Source: an uncultured Polaribacter sp. (GTDB lineage Bacteria; Bacteroidota; Bacteroidia; Flavobacteriales; Flavobacteriaceae). Taken from it: a DNA stretch of 64,000 nt. This document shows, in pieces, positions 26,757 through 35,497 of the stretch. The translations under genes and the position numbers were made by a program. Positions within the stretch are counted from its first letter, which is position 1; each line of letters begins with the position of its first letter. The DNA lies in NCBI GenBank assembly GCA_943846595.1, contig OX044355.1, forward strand, positions 806,001 through 870,000, read 5' to 3'. Below the pieces are notes generated by a model. That model made no database searches. It saw only the letters and a list, made by a program, of their open reading frames with translations, and was not told the origin of the DNA.

Positions 26757-26784
26757 TAATGTCAATGAACTTTTTTAGCTAAAA

Positions 26785-26819
26785 AATAAACGAAAAAGTA
26801 AGCGGAAGCTTACTTTTTC
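26785..26819 (-). terminator. Terminator after the 29-codon basic gene
   Basis: A perfect 12-bp stem (26792-26803 with 26808-26819, GNRA-like 4-nt loop) is followed on the minus strand by a T-rich stretch. The TAA stop codon of the small gene lies inside the stem. Confidence 0.8.
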
Positions 26820-26899
26820 TTGTGTCTGTTTGCTCTAGCTCTTTTTTTTCTTTTGTGTGTAGAGATTTTAGCTCTCTTTCTTTTTTTACCACTTGGCAT
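26810..26899 (-). CDS. 29-residue highly basic protein
   Basis: An ATG at 26899 opens a 29-codon frame ending at TAA 26810-26812. The product begins MPSGKKRKRAK and ends RANRHKKK: about half of the residues are Lys or Arg and none is acidic. I recognise this as a short protein conserved across Bacteroidota, usually next to hup or rng and sometimes mislabelled histone H1. Its charge and size suggest an rRNA-binding ribosomal component. It lies 51 bp downstream of hup on the same strand. Confidence 0.85.
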   Translation of the reverse strand: MPSGKKRKRAKISTHKRKKRARANRHKKK

Positions 26900-26950
26900 A
26901 ATACGAGATGTTTTTTTTAAATCAATGAAGATTTAGATTAATGTTTTTTA

Positions 26951-27241
26951 CTACTTAACGGTTACTTTGTTTTTTACTCCTTCAGTAAAAGTTTTAGCCG
27001 GTTTAAAGGCTGGTATGTTGTGTGCAGGAATTTTAATAGTAGTATTCTTTGAAATATTTCTACCAGTTTTTTCGGCTCTAGTTTTGATAATAAAACTACC
27101 AAAACCTCTTAAATAAACGTTGTCCCCACTTTCCAATGCATCTTTTACCTCAGTCATAAATGCTTCAACAGTTGATAATACATCTGTTTTTTCAATGCCA
27201 GTTTTGTCTGAAATTTTTGATACGATATCTGCTTTCGTCAT
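26951..27241 (-). CDS. hup: HU-family DNA-binding protein
   Basis: A 96-residue nucleoid protein beginning MTKADIVSKISDKTG, with the beta-arm core GFGSFIIKTRAEKTGRN (the HU signature) and IPAFKPAKTF. It bends and compacts DNA as a dimer. It has a well-formed promoter and is divergent from mutY. The 29-residue basic gene follows in the same transcript. Confidence 0.96.
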   Translation of the reverse strand: MTKADIVSKISDKTGIEKTDVLSTVEAFMTEVKDALESGDNVYLRGFGSFIIKTRAEKTGRNISKNTTIKIPAHNIPAFKPAKTFTEGVKNKVTVK

Positions 27242-27291
27242 GTCTTTATTTTTACTAGATTTTTATTAATTTACTTCCAAAAATGCGGATG

Positions 27292-27319
27292 CAAATATAT
27301 GATAATTAATCAATTCCAA
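27292..27319 (-). promoter_or_regulatory. hup promoter
   Basis: On the minus strand, TTG (27319-27317), a 17-nt spacer and TATATTTG (27299-27292): an exact match to the Bacteroidota vegetative consensus. The leader is about 45 nt. Confidence 0.7.
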
Positions 27320-27382
27320 GAAAATTAAAGCTTAAATTTGTACGAATTTTAAAATGCAATATTACAAATCTATTTCTTGACA

Positions 27383-28429
27383 ATGGCTTTTTCTAACATA
27401 TTAACATACTGGTACTTACAAAACAAAAGAGAATTGCCATGGCGTAAAAGCAGGAATCCTTATTTCATTTGGCTATCAGAAGTGATGCTGCAACAAACAA
27501 GAGTTGCACAAGGCTTGTCTTATTATTTGAAGTTTACTACCACTTTTCCTACAGTTTTCGACCTTGCAAAGGCAGACGAAAGTACCGTCTTAAAAATGTG
27601 GCAAGGCCTAGGGTATTACTCGCGAGCAAGAAACTTACATGCAGCAGCAAAACACATTGCTTACGAGCTAAACGGCGAATTTCCTAGTTCATATCTTGAA
27701 ATTATAAAATTAAAAGGAATTGGAGATTACACCGCATCGGCCATTGCCTCCATTTGCTTTGATGAACCCACAGCGGTTGTCGATGGGAACGTTTATAGAG
27801 TACTTTCCCGATACTTTGGCATTCACACTTCCATAAACTCGTCTCAAGGGATTAAAGAGTTTAAAACATTAGCACAATCCTTAATAGATGTTACTCAGCC
27901 TGGAAACTTTAATCAAGCAATTATGGATTTTGGCGCCTTGCACTGTAAACCTCAGAATCCGTTATGTGAAAGTTGTCCATTCGCAAACAGTTGTGTTGCT
28001 TTTGAAAAAAAATTAATCAAAGTATTGCCGTTGAAAGACAAAAAAATAAAAGTTAAGAAACGCTATTTTAATTTTTTAGTGATACAGACTATCGACGATA
28101 AAACTGTATTGTTAGAAAGAAAAGGAAAGGGAATTTGGCAAGGTTTATACCAATTTCCACTCATAGAAACCAATCAAAACATCTCTGGAGAAGCACTGAT
28201 TTCCAAAGAGGAATTTATCAGTTTATTTCCTGAAAAGGCCTCAATTTCATTATTCAATAAAAAAGAGATTGTCCATAAACTATCACACCAACACCTTTAT
28301 ACTCAATTTTGGATTGTGAGACCAAAAACTGCTTTTGATGCAAACATTGATTGGGTGGATGTTGAGAATTATCCTGTTCCCGTTTTAATTGCCAATTTTT
28401 TGAAAGACTTTAAAGTGAAAACTAATTGA
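27383..28429 (+). CDS. mutY: A/G-specific adenine glycosylase
   Basis: Removes adenine mispaired with 8-oxoguanine. The 348-residue protein has the helix-hairpin-helix-GPD core (LPWRKSRNPY, LMLQQT-like VMLQQTRV, LKGIGDYTASAIAS), the iron-sulfur cluster ligands C-X6-C-X2-C-X5-C in CKPQNPLCESCPFANSC, and a C-terminal NUDIX-like domain. The ATG at 27383 is preferred to the TTG six bases upstream. Divergent from hup and heads the mutY-ssb-gldE-gldD run. Confidence 0.96.
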   Translation: MAFSNILTYWYLQNKRELPWRKSRNPYFIWLSEVMLQQTRVAQGLSYYLKFTTTFPTVFDLAKADESTVLKMWQGLGYYSRARNLHAAAKHIAYELNGEFPSSYLEIIKLKGIGDYTASAIASICFDEPTAVVDGNVYRVLSRYFGIHTSINSSQGIKEFKTLAQSLIDVTQPGNFNQAIMDFGALHCKPQNPLCESCPFANSCVAFEKKLIKVLPLKDKKIKVKKRYFNFLVIQTIDDKTVLLERKGKGIWQGLYQFPLIETNQNISGEALISKEEFISLFPEKASISLFNKKEIVHKLSHQHLYTQFWIVRPKTAFDANIDWVDVENYPVPVLIANFLKDFKVKTN

Positions 28430-28514
28430 AATTTTTAGTACATTTGATTTGGATTAAAGGTGATCAATTCATGTTATTTAAGAATTGATAAATCAAGTAA
28501 ATTGTATTAAAAAT

Positions 28515-28955
28515 ATGGCAGGAACTGTAAACAAAGTTATTTTAATTGGACATTTAGGAGATGAAATTAAAATGCACTATTTTGAAGGAGGGAATGCTAT
28601 TGGAAGATTTCCAATTGCTACAAACGAAAGTTACACCAACAAACAAACAGGCGAAAAAGTAACAACAACAGACTGGCACAATATTGTTGTAAAAAACAAG
28701 TTGGCCGAAATTTGCGAAAAGTATTTGAGCAAAGGAGATAAAGTGTATTGCGAAGGAAAACTGAAAAATAAGCAGTGGGAGCAAGAAGGAGTGAAGCGGT
28801 ATGCGACCGAAGTTCACGTTACAGAAATGACCTTTTTGTCCACCAAAAAAAGTTTAGAGAAGTCAGCAACACAAATATCGCCAGAAAATCAAACAACAAC
28901 TCCAGCAACTAAAAAAACTGTTACACCAGAAATAAATGACGATTTACCGTTTTAA
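28515..28955 (+). CDS. ssb: Single-stranded DNA-binding protein
   Basis: A 146-residue SSB with the OB fold starting MAGTVNKVILIGHLG, a low-complexity linker rich in Gln and Thr, and the acidic tip DDLPF that recruits repair proteins. The frame extends upstream to 28485, but the family N terminus begins at the ATG at 28515. It lies between mutY and gldE, the usual flavobacterial order. Confidence 0.95.
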   Translation: MAGTVNKVILIGHLGDEIKMHYFEGGNAIGRFPIATNESYTNKQTGEKVTTTDWHNIVVKNKLAEICEKYLSKGDKVYCEGKLKNKQWEQEGVKRYATEVHVTEMTFLSTKKSLEKSATQISPENQTTTPATKKTVTPEINDDLPF

Positions 28956-28974
28956 CATCTTTAAATTTTAAAAT

Positions 28975-30288
28975 TTGGACCCAGACCCCCAGCTTTTATT
29001 TGTTTCCCTATTAACGATTGATTATACACTATCGATAAATAGTATTGCGCTCATTATTTTACTCATAAGTTCCGCATTAATCTCAGGAACCGAAGTTGCT
29101 TTTTTCTCACTTTCTCAAGTAGATATCGACGATTTATCTTCAAAAAACGAAAAGGATACTGTTGTGAAGCTGTTGCAGAAACCAAAGAAATTATTAGCAA
29201 CAATTTTAATTACCAACAATTTTATAAATATTTTAATTGTATTACTTTTTGCTTCTTTAGGAGAACAGTTGTTGGAAGATTTTGACTATTCCATTTTCGG
29301 GATTAAAGTTCGCTTTTTAATAGAAGTTGTTTTAGTTACATTCCTAATCCTTTTATTTGGAGAGGTGTTGCCTAAAGTATATGCTTCAAGAAAAGCAGTG
29401 CGTTTTGCCAGTTTTATGTCAAAACCAGTGCAAGTCTTAAACACCCTTTTAACTCCTTTAAGTTATCCACTAATCAATCTTACAAATATTGTTGAAAGAA
29501 GTTTAGGAAGTAAATCTAATATCTTTTCCGTAGAAACATTGTCACAAGCATTAGAACTTACTTCGAAAGGAGCAACTACAAAAGACGAGCAAAAGATTTT
29601 AGAAGGAATTGTGAGTTTCGGAAACACAGAAACCGTTCAGATAATGAAGCCAAGAATTGATATTTTTGCGCTTTCAGATGATGAAACGTACGAAGCTGTT
29701 TTAGAAAAAATTTTAAAAAATGGGTACTCTAGAAACCCCGTTTATCACGAAAATATCGATACCATTATTGGTGTTTTGTATGCCAAAGATTTACTGGCAC
29801 ATTTAAATAAGGAAACTTTTAAATGGCAGCGCTTACTTCGAGATCCACTTTTTGTTCCAGAAAATAAAAAGCTAGACGATTTGTTGGCAGAGTTTCAAGA
29901 AAAGAAAAATCACCTAGCGATTGTGGTAGATGAGTATGGAGGAACAAGTGGTTTGGTTACCTTAGAAGATGTCATAGAAGAAATTGTTGGCGATATTAAT
30001 GATGAGTTTGATGAAGATGATTTGTCTTACTCTAAAATTGATGAGGACAATTATATTTTTGAAGGGAAGACCACTATTAAAGACTTTTGTAAAGTTTTAG
30101 GTAATGAAGACGAAACATTTTTTGAAGAAGAAAAAGGCGAATCAGAAACCTTGGCAGGATTTATTTTAGAAATTTCTGGAAAATTTCCAAAAAGAGGGGA
30201 GAAAATAAATTTCAAAAAATATACGTTTACCATAGAGGCCTTAGATAATAAGCGTATAAAACAAGTGAAAACAACAAGAAATGCGTAA
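28975..30288 (+). CDS. gldE: Gliding motility-associated protein GldE
   Basis: A 437-residue membrane protein: N-terminal CNNM/DUF21 transmembrane domain (about residues 20-200, with SALISGTEVAFFSLS), two CBS domains (about 215-340) and a C-terminal CorC/HlyC domain. This is the architecture of GldE, which partners GldD in F. johnsoniae gliding. It starts at TTG, since no ATG fits before the first hydrophobic segment. It overlaps gldD by 8 bp. Confidence 0.93.
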   Translation: MDPDPQLLFVSLLTIDYTLSINSIALIILLISSALISGTEVAFFSLSQVDIDDLSSKNEKDTVVKLLQKPKKLLATILITNNFINILIVLLFASLGEQLLEDFDYSIFGIKVRFLIEVVLVTFLILLFGEVLPKVYASRKAVRFASFMSKPVQVLNTLLTPLSYPLINLTNIVERSLGSKSNIFSVETLSQALELTSKGATTKDEQKILEGIVSFGNTETVQIMKPRIDIFALSDDETYEAVLEKILKNGYSRNPVYHENIDTIIGVLYAKDLLAHLNKETFKWQRLLRDPLFVPENKKLDDLLAEFQEKKNHLAIVVDEYGGTSGLVTLEDVIEEIVGDINDEFDEDDLSYSKIDEDNYIFEGKTTIKDFCKVLGNEDETFFEEEKGESETLAGFILEISGKFPKRGEKINFKKYTFTIEALDNKRIKQVKTTRNA

Positions 30289-30829
30289 TCTCTATCTCTT
30301 TTTCTTTAGCTTGCTTTTTATTTCTTGTGAACAAGAAATAATTCCAAAACCCAAAGCCTATTTAAGTTTAGAATATCCAAAAAAAGCCTATCAAAAATTA
30401 CCCATTCCTAGACCCTATACTTTTGATGTCCTAAAAGGCAGTGTCTTGAAAGACGAGCAAAAAAATTGGTTAAAAATTACTTACCCTGCGCTAAAAGCCT
30501 CCATAGATATTACTTACAGAGAGGTAGATGATAATTTATTAGAATTGTTGAAAGAGGCAGAAAAGCTGGTTTTTAAGCACACCTTGAAAGCTGAAGAAAT
30601 TACTTCTAAAGATTTTTTGAATACAAAAAAGAAAGTGTTTGGCAGCATGTACGAAATTACTGGAAATGCAGCTTCACAAATTCAGTTTCACGCAACAGAC
30701 AGTACAAAGAACTTTATAAAAGGGTCGTTGTATTTTTATACAAAACCAAATTATGATTCTATTTTACCCGCTGTGACTTATATTAAAAAAGATATTTTAC
30801 GACTGATGGAAACTTTGAAATGGCAGTAA
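30281..30829 (+). CDS. gldD: Gliding motility lipoprotein GldD
   Basis: A 182-residue lipoprotein (lipobox FISC, Cys16) with the GldD pattern PKPKAYLSLEYPKKAY after the signal peptide. GldD is needed for gliding and type IX secretion in F. johnsoniae. The overlap with gldE implies translational coupling. It converges with ctaA, 7 bp away, without a clear terminator between them. Confidence 0.93.
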   Translation: MRNLYLFFFSLLFISCEQEIIPKPKAYLSLEYPKKAYQKLPIPRPYTFDVLKGSVLKDEQKNWLKITYPALKASIDITYREVDDNLLELLKEAEKLVFKHTLKAEEITSKDFLNTKKKVFGSMYEITGNAASQIQFHATDSTKNFIKGSLYFYTKPNYDSILPAVTYIKKDILRLMETLKWQ

Positions 30830-30836
30830 AAATAGG

Positions 30837-31859
30837 TTAGATATTTTTGAGTTCCCTGCTTTGTATCCACAAGTAAAATTGTAGTCCAAATAAGACAGCG
30901 CCAGAAAGCAAATGAATCGCCTGTGTTCCTATTGGAAATTCGGCATAGTACATGAGTATTCCCGTAATGGCTTCTAAAAAGATTAAGAAAACAATCCAAT
31001 TTACTAATCTATACCCCAAGTCTTTTATTTGGTTTAGGTAAAAAAGGCCCAAATTGACCAATACAATCGCAATGGTAAAAGAGCGATGGAAGTAGAATTT
31101 AAAACTCGGATTTAGTAAACTGTAGTTTTTATTTTCAAATCCAAATTGCTTTACTTGCTCATCAATAAACTGACGTACTTGAGTTCCCATAGCGATTTGA
31201 ATCAATGAGAAAATTACGGATACAAGCAATAATTTATTAAAAAGCGCATTGTATTTGAACGTTTTGCTCTTTGGAGAGATGATAAATTGCAATTTTAATA
31301 AAAGTGCAATGATAATTAGACCAACCACCATATGAATGGTGATAATTTCAGGTGTTAAATTTGTATCTACAACTGTTTTTCCCAGCCAGGCTTCAAACAG
31401 CATTAAGAAGAAGGCCGTAAAGGCAAGTATTGGAATTGTTCTGTTTTCTTTTCTAAAGCGGTAGGCACCAACAATTAAAAATAAAAACACAAAACCAGCA
31501 ACCACCGAAACCAAACGATTTATGTATTCTGTCCAAGTGTGGTATTTGTTAAACTTTGCATAATCATGTTTCTTATAGGCTTCCCAATTCTCAAGATCAA
31601 AACTTTCGCTAGTTTTTACATCTTGCTTCGCAACAAATAATTCCTTGCTTTTAATGATGATCATCCCTTCTTCAAAAACAGTGTTTTCTTTCCAAGTGAT
31701 TTGATCTTCAGAAGTTGGAGGGATCAAATAACCAAAGCACTTTGGCCAATCGGGACATCCCATTCCGGAACCTGTCATTCGAACAATGGATCCTGCCAAA
31801 AAAATTAAATACACAGAGATTATTGTGATTTTTACAATTTTAGGAAAGTTTTTCTTCAC
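30837..31859 (-). CDS. ctaA: Heme A synthase (COX15/CtaA family)
   Basis: Oxidises heme O to heme A for cytochrome oxidase. The 340-residue protein has about eight transmembrane segments, the N-terminal signature RMTGSGMGCPDWPKCFG with its cysteine pair, and conserved histidines in YHTWTEYINRL, ITIHM, YFHRS and AIHLL. It starts with GTG. The loop after the first segment (about residues 50-115) is long, as in Bacteroidota members. It acts after CtaB (62110-63012). Confidence 0.94.
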   Translation of the reverse strand: MKKNFPKIVKITIISVYLIFLAGSIVRMTGSGMGCPDWPKCFGYLIPPTSEDQITWKENTVFEEGMIIIKSKELFVAKQDVKTSESFDLENWEAYKKHDYAKFNKYHTWTEYINRLVSVVAGFVFLFLIVGAYRFRKENRTIPILAFTAFFLMLFEAWLGKTVVDTNLTPEIITIHMVVGLIIIALLLKLQFIISPKSKTFKYNALFNKLLLVSVIFSLIQIAMGTQVRQFIDEQVKQFGFENKNYSLLNPSFKFYFHRSFTIAIVLVNLGLFYLNQIKDLGYRLVNWIVFLIFLEAITGILMYYAEFPIGTQAIHLLSGAVLFGLQFYLWIQSRELKNI

Positions 31860-31882
31860 GATCTTTAATGCTAAATTTTATA

Positions 31883-31890
31883 CAAAGATA
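31883..31890 (-). promoter_or_regulatory. ctaA promoter -7 box
   Basis: TATCTTTG on the minus strand, an exact TAnnTTTG match, 24 bp before the GTG start. Confidence 0.5.
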
Positions 31891-31903
31891 GGTTAAAAGG
31901 CAT

Positions 31904-31930
31904 AAAAAAAAGCCTTCTAAAATTTAGAAG
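31904..31930 (-). terminator. Terminator of the HMA lipoprotein gene
   Basis: On the minus strand CTTCTAA-ATT-TTAGAAG (31930-31914) is followed by GGC and a T8 run (31911-31904). It separates this gene from ctaA, whose promoter lies just beyond. Confidence 0.7.
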
Positions 31931-31954
31931 CCTTCTCTTTAGAATTGGTTTAAA

Positions 31955-32383
31955 TTATGCTTTTTTTTCTTTGCAACATTCCATTTTACAATCTTCTTTA
32001 CATGTTTTTTTAGTCTCCATCATCTCGCATGTTGATTTGCAGGCATCAGCACATACATGTTTTTGATTAGAAATTTCAGAAGCAGTATATAAATCTCCCC
32101 CCGAAATTCCATCAACAAAAGCGATTAGGTCTTTTTTAGAAAGCGTGTTGGCGTCAAATTCGACAGTTGCTATGCTATCGGAAAAAACCACTTTTGCAGC
32201 TAAGACACCTTCTTTTTTGGTTAGTTTAGATTGTATTGTTTTTGCACAACCAACCTCGCAGGTCATTCCAGAAATTGCTAACGATACGTTTTCCTTTTTA
32301 ATTTCTTTTTTAATTTCTTTTTGACAGCTTATTAAGGTAAAACAAGCGAACATAAGTGTGCATATAAATTTTTGAACTTTCAT
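31955..32383 (-). CDS. HMA-domain lipoprotein with cysteine-rich tail
   Basis: A 142-residue lipoprotein (LISC, Cys20), a lysine/glutamate linker, then a heavy-metal-associated ferredoxin-like domain with GMTCEVGC (39-46) that would bind Cu(I) or a similar metal. The last 32 residues hold seven cysteines (111, 115, 119, 128, 132, 136, 137) and a histidine, resembling a metallothionein-like tail. The CxxxC in the HMA motif differs from the usual CxxC. Copper storage or transfer to the oxidase is inference from the motif and from ctaA next door. Confidence 0.8.
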   Translation of the reverse strand: MKVQKFICTLMFACFTLISCQKEIKKEIKKENVSLAISGMTCEVGCAKTIQSKLTKKEGVLAAKVVFSDSIATVEFDANTLSKKDLIAFVDGISGGDLYTASEISNQKHVCADACKSTCEMMETKKTCKEDCKMECCKEKKA

Positions 32384-32407
32384 GTTTTTAATTTTTTAAT
32401 TAGTGTA

Positions 32408-32415
32408 CAAATTTA
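32408..32415 (-). promoter_or_regulatory. -7 box of the HMA lipoprotein gene
   Basis: TAAATTTG on the minus strand, matching TAnnTTTG, 25 bp before the ATG. Confidence 0.5.
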
Positions 32416-32474
32416 TTAAGAAAATTACTGATATCTAAAGAATTATCGGACTTTTGTACAAATTCTAATCCGCT

Positions 32475-33347
32475 ATGAATCATCAACAACAAAAATGGTT
32501 GTACCTCTCCTTGCTTTCTTTAGTTTGGGGGAGTTCTTTTATTTTAATGAAAAAGGCATTGATCGGTGTTAGTCCAATGCAATTGGGGGCTTTAAGAATG
32601 ATTATTACGGCTCTTTTCTTATTGTTAATTGGTTTTAAGCGACTTCATAAGATCCAAAGGAAGCAATGGCGCTATATTGCTTATACAGCGTTTCTAGGAA
32701 CCTTTCTCCCTGGGTTTCTTTTTGCCTATGCAGTGCAAGTGATAGATAGCGCTATTGTGGCAATTTTGAATTCGTTTACTCCTTTTAACACATTGGTTTT
32801 TGGTGCCCTCTTTTTTGGATTTGCATTCAAAAAGCAACAATTTATTGGAATTTTAATTGGATTAGCAGGAACGTTAATTTTAATATTAGAAGGCGCGGTT
32901 TTAAATCCAGATCAGAATTATTGGTTTGCCTTACTCATTATCATTGCATCGGTTGGGTATGCTTTCAACGTAAATATTGTGAAAAAACATTTGCAAGATA
33001 TAGATGCTTTGGCAATTACAATAGGAAATTTTTTATTACTACTCCTACCTGCCATCATAGTGTTGGCTTGTACTGATTTTTTTACAGAATTTAAGGCTTC
33101 TGAAACAGGTATAGAGGCACTAGGTTATGTTTCGATCCTTTCCATTGTTGGAACCGGTATTGCAAAAACGATATTTAATAAATTGGTACAAATTTCAAAT
33201 CCTGTTTTTTCCTCCTCCGTAACCTATCTAATTCCAATTGTTGCCATTTTATGGGGTGTTTTTGATAACGAAAAACTAAGTTGGGTTCAGTTTTTAGCTG
33301 GATTTGTGATTCTTTTTGGAGTGTATTTAGTTAATAAAAAGAAATAG
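32475..33347 (+). CDS. EamA/DMT-family transporter
   Basis: A 290-residue, ten-segment inner-membrane protein made of two EamA repeats. Residues 10-21 read YLSLLSLVWGSS, typical of the family, and the second half has SSSVTYLIPIVAILWG. Substrate unknown. It is divergent from the HMA lipoprotein gene and converges on the M16 gene pair. Distinct in sequence from the paralogue at 3063-3959. Confidence 0.9.
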   Translation: MNHQQQKWLYLSLLSLVWGSSFILMKKALIGVSPMQLGALRMIITALFLLLIGFKRLHKIQRKQWRYIAYTAFLGTFLPGFLFAYAVQVIDSAIVAILNSFTPFNTLVFGALFFGFAFKKQQFIGILIGLAGTLILILEGAVLNPDQNYWFALLIIIASVGYAFNVNIVKKHLQDIDALAITIGNFLLLLLPAIIVLACTDFFTEFKASETGIEALGYVSILSIVGTGIAKTIFNKLVQISNPVFSSSVTYLIPIVAILWGVFDNEKLSWVQFLAGFVILFGVYLVNKKK

Positions 33348-33370
33348 TTTTTAGATTTAGAATTGACTAC

Positions 33371-33402
33371 AAAAAAAGAGCCAAGAATAAATTCTTGACT
33401 CT
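33371..33402 (-). terminator. Terminator of the M16 peptidase operon
   Basis: GAG-C-CAAGAAT pairs with ATTCTTG-A-CTC (33378-33401, one mismatch). On the minus strand it is followed by T7, so it mainly serves the M16 genes; the same hairpin may stop the converging EamA transcript. Confidence 0.7.
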
Positions 33403-33429
33403 CTGTTTTAAGAAGGATTTGATTGCCGA

Positions 33430-35478
33430 TTATTTAAAATCTTCATCAGTAACCCCTTCGTTTATTTTGATTTCACTCATGGTGAAGTTCAAGTCCATTG
33501 GGCCACTTTTTTGACCAATAGCGTGAGGGAACAAGATTCCATTCACCGCTTTGTAATCAGAAAAAGTTGTGGGAACCTTTACTTCTTTTCCATTAGGAGC
33601 TTTGATTGTTTCAACAGCCTTCACTTTTAAGCCCGTAGCCATGTCGTAAAAAACCTCTTTGTCTAAATGCTTCAATACAATTGCATTTTTTCCTTCAAGA
33701 GGCTCTATTCTCACTAATTCTCCAGCGGTATACCCCAAATCTTCAAAAAGCGCATTTCCAGACTTCGCTTTTTCTAAAGCATCACCTTCCATTTCTCTTC
33801 TTTGTCCTCTAGATTCTTCATATCCGTTCTCACCGTCAAATACTGCTTTTTGAAAAACAGTCCCCATTACAGAAATTACTTGGGAAGTTTTGTTTGGAGA
33901 AGATGCCTTCATAGTCATTAACAGTGGGGTGCCTTGAATCGTTGCATTTGAAACCATCATTACAGTTTTAACAGCCATTACTTTTTCTTTCCCACCAATG
34001 GCTTCGATGTATTTATTGACTACCTTTTCTGCGGTCATTCCTTCAGGAATTGGCATGGTCATCGCTGGCTTTTCTGAAGGATTTCCTTCTTTGTCAAAAT
34101 ATTTGATAACATAATCTCCTTTTTCAAGATTTTTAAGCACTTCAATTCCTTTTCCTGTAATTACAATTCTAGCTTTATCACCTTTAAAATATTTGATGGC
34201 TGCGTTTTGAACATCTTCTATCGTTACCGCATTAATATTTTGAATATAATTGGCATAAAAATCTTCAGGTAAATTATATCTCGCAATGTTCAATGCATAA
34301 TTAGCCGCTGTTCTTGGCTTTTGCACGTCCATTACGAAACTTCCAATGTATTCTTCTTTTACATTTTTCAATTCCTCAGCGGATACTTTTTGATATCGGA
34401 TTCTTGTAATTTCTTTTTGCAATTCAACAACAGCACTATCAGTAACCATATTTCGAACACTCGCGGTTGCTTTAAATATTGCAGCATCTCTACTTTGTCT
34501 TACACTTGAGTAAGAACCGTAGGTATAGGCTTTGTCCTCTCGAAGATTTTGAAACAAACGTGCAGTACCACCACCACCTAAAATTTGGTTTGCCAATAGT
34601 GCTGCATAGTAGTCTTTATCTCCTAACCTTAAATCAATATTATTAACAATTGCAATTTCAGACTGAACTGCATTTGGCATGTTAACAAAATTAATTTCTG
34701 TTGTACTCACATTGGTAGGTTTTGGGATGTCCTGTGAAGGAATGGTTCCTTTAGTCCAGTCGTTAAATAATTTTTTAACTAATTTTTTAATTTCTTTAGG
34801 ATTGATATCTCCTTCAATAATCAAATACCCATTGTTCGGTTTGTAATAGGTGTTGTAAAATGTTTTTACGTCTTCTAACCTAATATTATTTACAGAGGCT
34901 TTTGTTATAAATTCTCCAAAAGGGTGGCCTTTACCGTAAGTGAGTGCACTTTCTACACGTCTTGCAATATTGGTAACACTTTTCTCACCTGACTTTATAC
35001 CGTCTAAAGTAACTTTCACTTCTTTGTCAAACTCTTCTTGTGTGAATTGTGAGTTTTTAACACCGTCAGCCATTAATGCGAGTACTTCAGGGAAATATCT
35101 TTTTAAAGAAGAAGCGAATGCACCTCTACTAGAAAAGTTAACATTGGCGCCTAAATAGTCTACTTTTTCATTAAAGTCATCTTTAGAAATAGTTGTAGTT
35201 CCACGTCCAAGTAAGCTTCCCATCATTGAAGAAACTCCTGCAATTTCACCTTCAAAAACAGGTTTGTTGTCGATGGTAAGGTTCGCGGAAACTCTTGGTA
35301 GTTTATGGTTTTCAACCATAATTACGGTCATTCCGTTCTTTAAGCTAAACTTTTCTGCGTCCCCAAGTTTTACGACTGGATCTGGTCCAGGTTTGGGCAT
35401 TTTACTTCTGTCTATTTGCGCGTTTAAAGCAAAAGACATAGTTACAATTGCTATTAACGATAAAATTTTTGTTCTCAT
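33430..35478 (-). CDS. Inactive M16-family peptidase homologue with C-terminal extra domain
   Basis: A 682-residue secreted protein (signal peptide to about residue 20). M16 halves occupy about 40-470, but the zinc motif HxxEH is missing: the position reads AGVSSMMGSLL (80-90). From about residue 475 a further domain (EKVVNKYIEAIGG onward) resembles the LolA-like beta domains fused to such proteins in Bacteroidota. In this family a non-catalytic partner usually pairs with a catalytic one, here the adjacent upstream gene 19 bp away. Probably periplasmic. Confidence 0.88.
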   Translation of the reverse strand: MRTKILSLIAIVTMSFALNAQIDRSKMPKPGPDPVVKLGDAEKFSLKNGMTVIMVENHKLPRVSANLTIDNKPVFEGEIAGVSSMMGSLLGRGTTTISKDDFNEKVDYLGANVNFSSRGAFASSLKRYFPEVLALMADGVKNSQFTQEEFDKEVKVTLDGIKSGEKSVTNIARRVESALTYGKGHPFGEFITKASVNNIRLEDVKTFYNTYYKPNNGYLIIEGDINPKEIKKLVKKLFNDWTKGTIPSQDIPKPTNVSTTEINFVNMPNAVQSEIAIVNNIDLRLGDKDYYAALLANQILGGGGTARLFQNLREDKAYTYGSYSSVRQSRDAAIFKATASVRNMVTDSAVVELQKEITRIRYQKVSAEELKNVKEEYIGSFVMDVQKPRTAANYALNIARYNLPEDFYANYIQNINAVTIEDVQNAAIKYFKGDKARIVITGKGIEVLKNLEKGDYVIKYFDKEGNPSEKPAMTMPIPEGMTAEKVVNKYIEAIGGKEKVMAVKTVMMVSNATIQGTPLLMTMKASSPNKTSQVISVMGTVFQKAVFDGENGYEESRGQRREMEGDALEKAKSGNALFEDLGYTAGELVRIEPLEGKNAIVLKHLDKEVFYDMATGLKVKAVETIKAPNGKEVKVPTTFSDYKAVNGILFPHAIGQKSGPMDLNFTMSEIKINEGVTDEDFK

Positions 35479-35497
35479 AATTGTTTTGTCTTTTGGT

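Noticed and set aside
26810..26899. Histone H1 for the 29-residue basic protein
   Set aside because: The likeness rests only on lysine content; size and context do not fit a histone.
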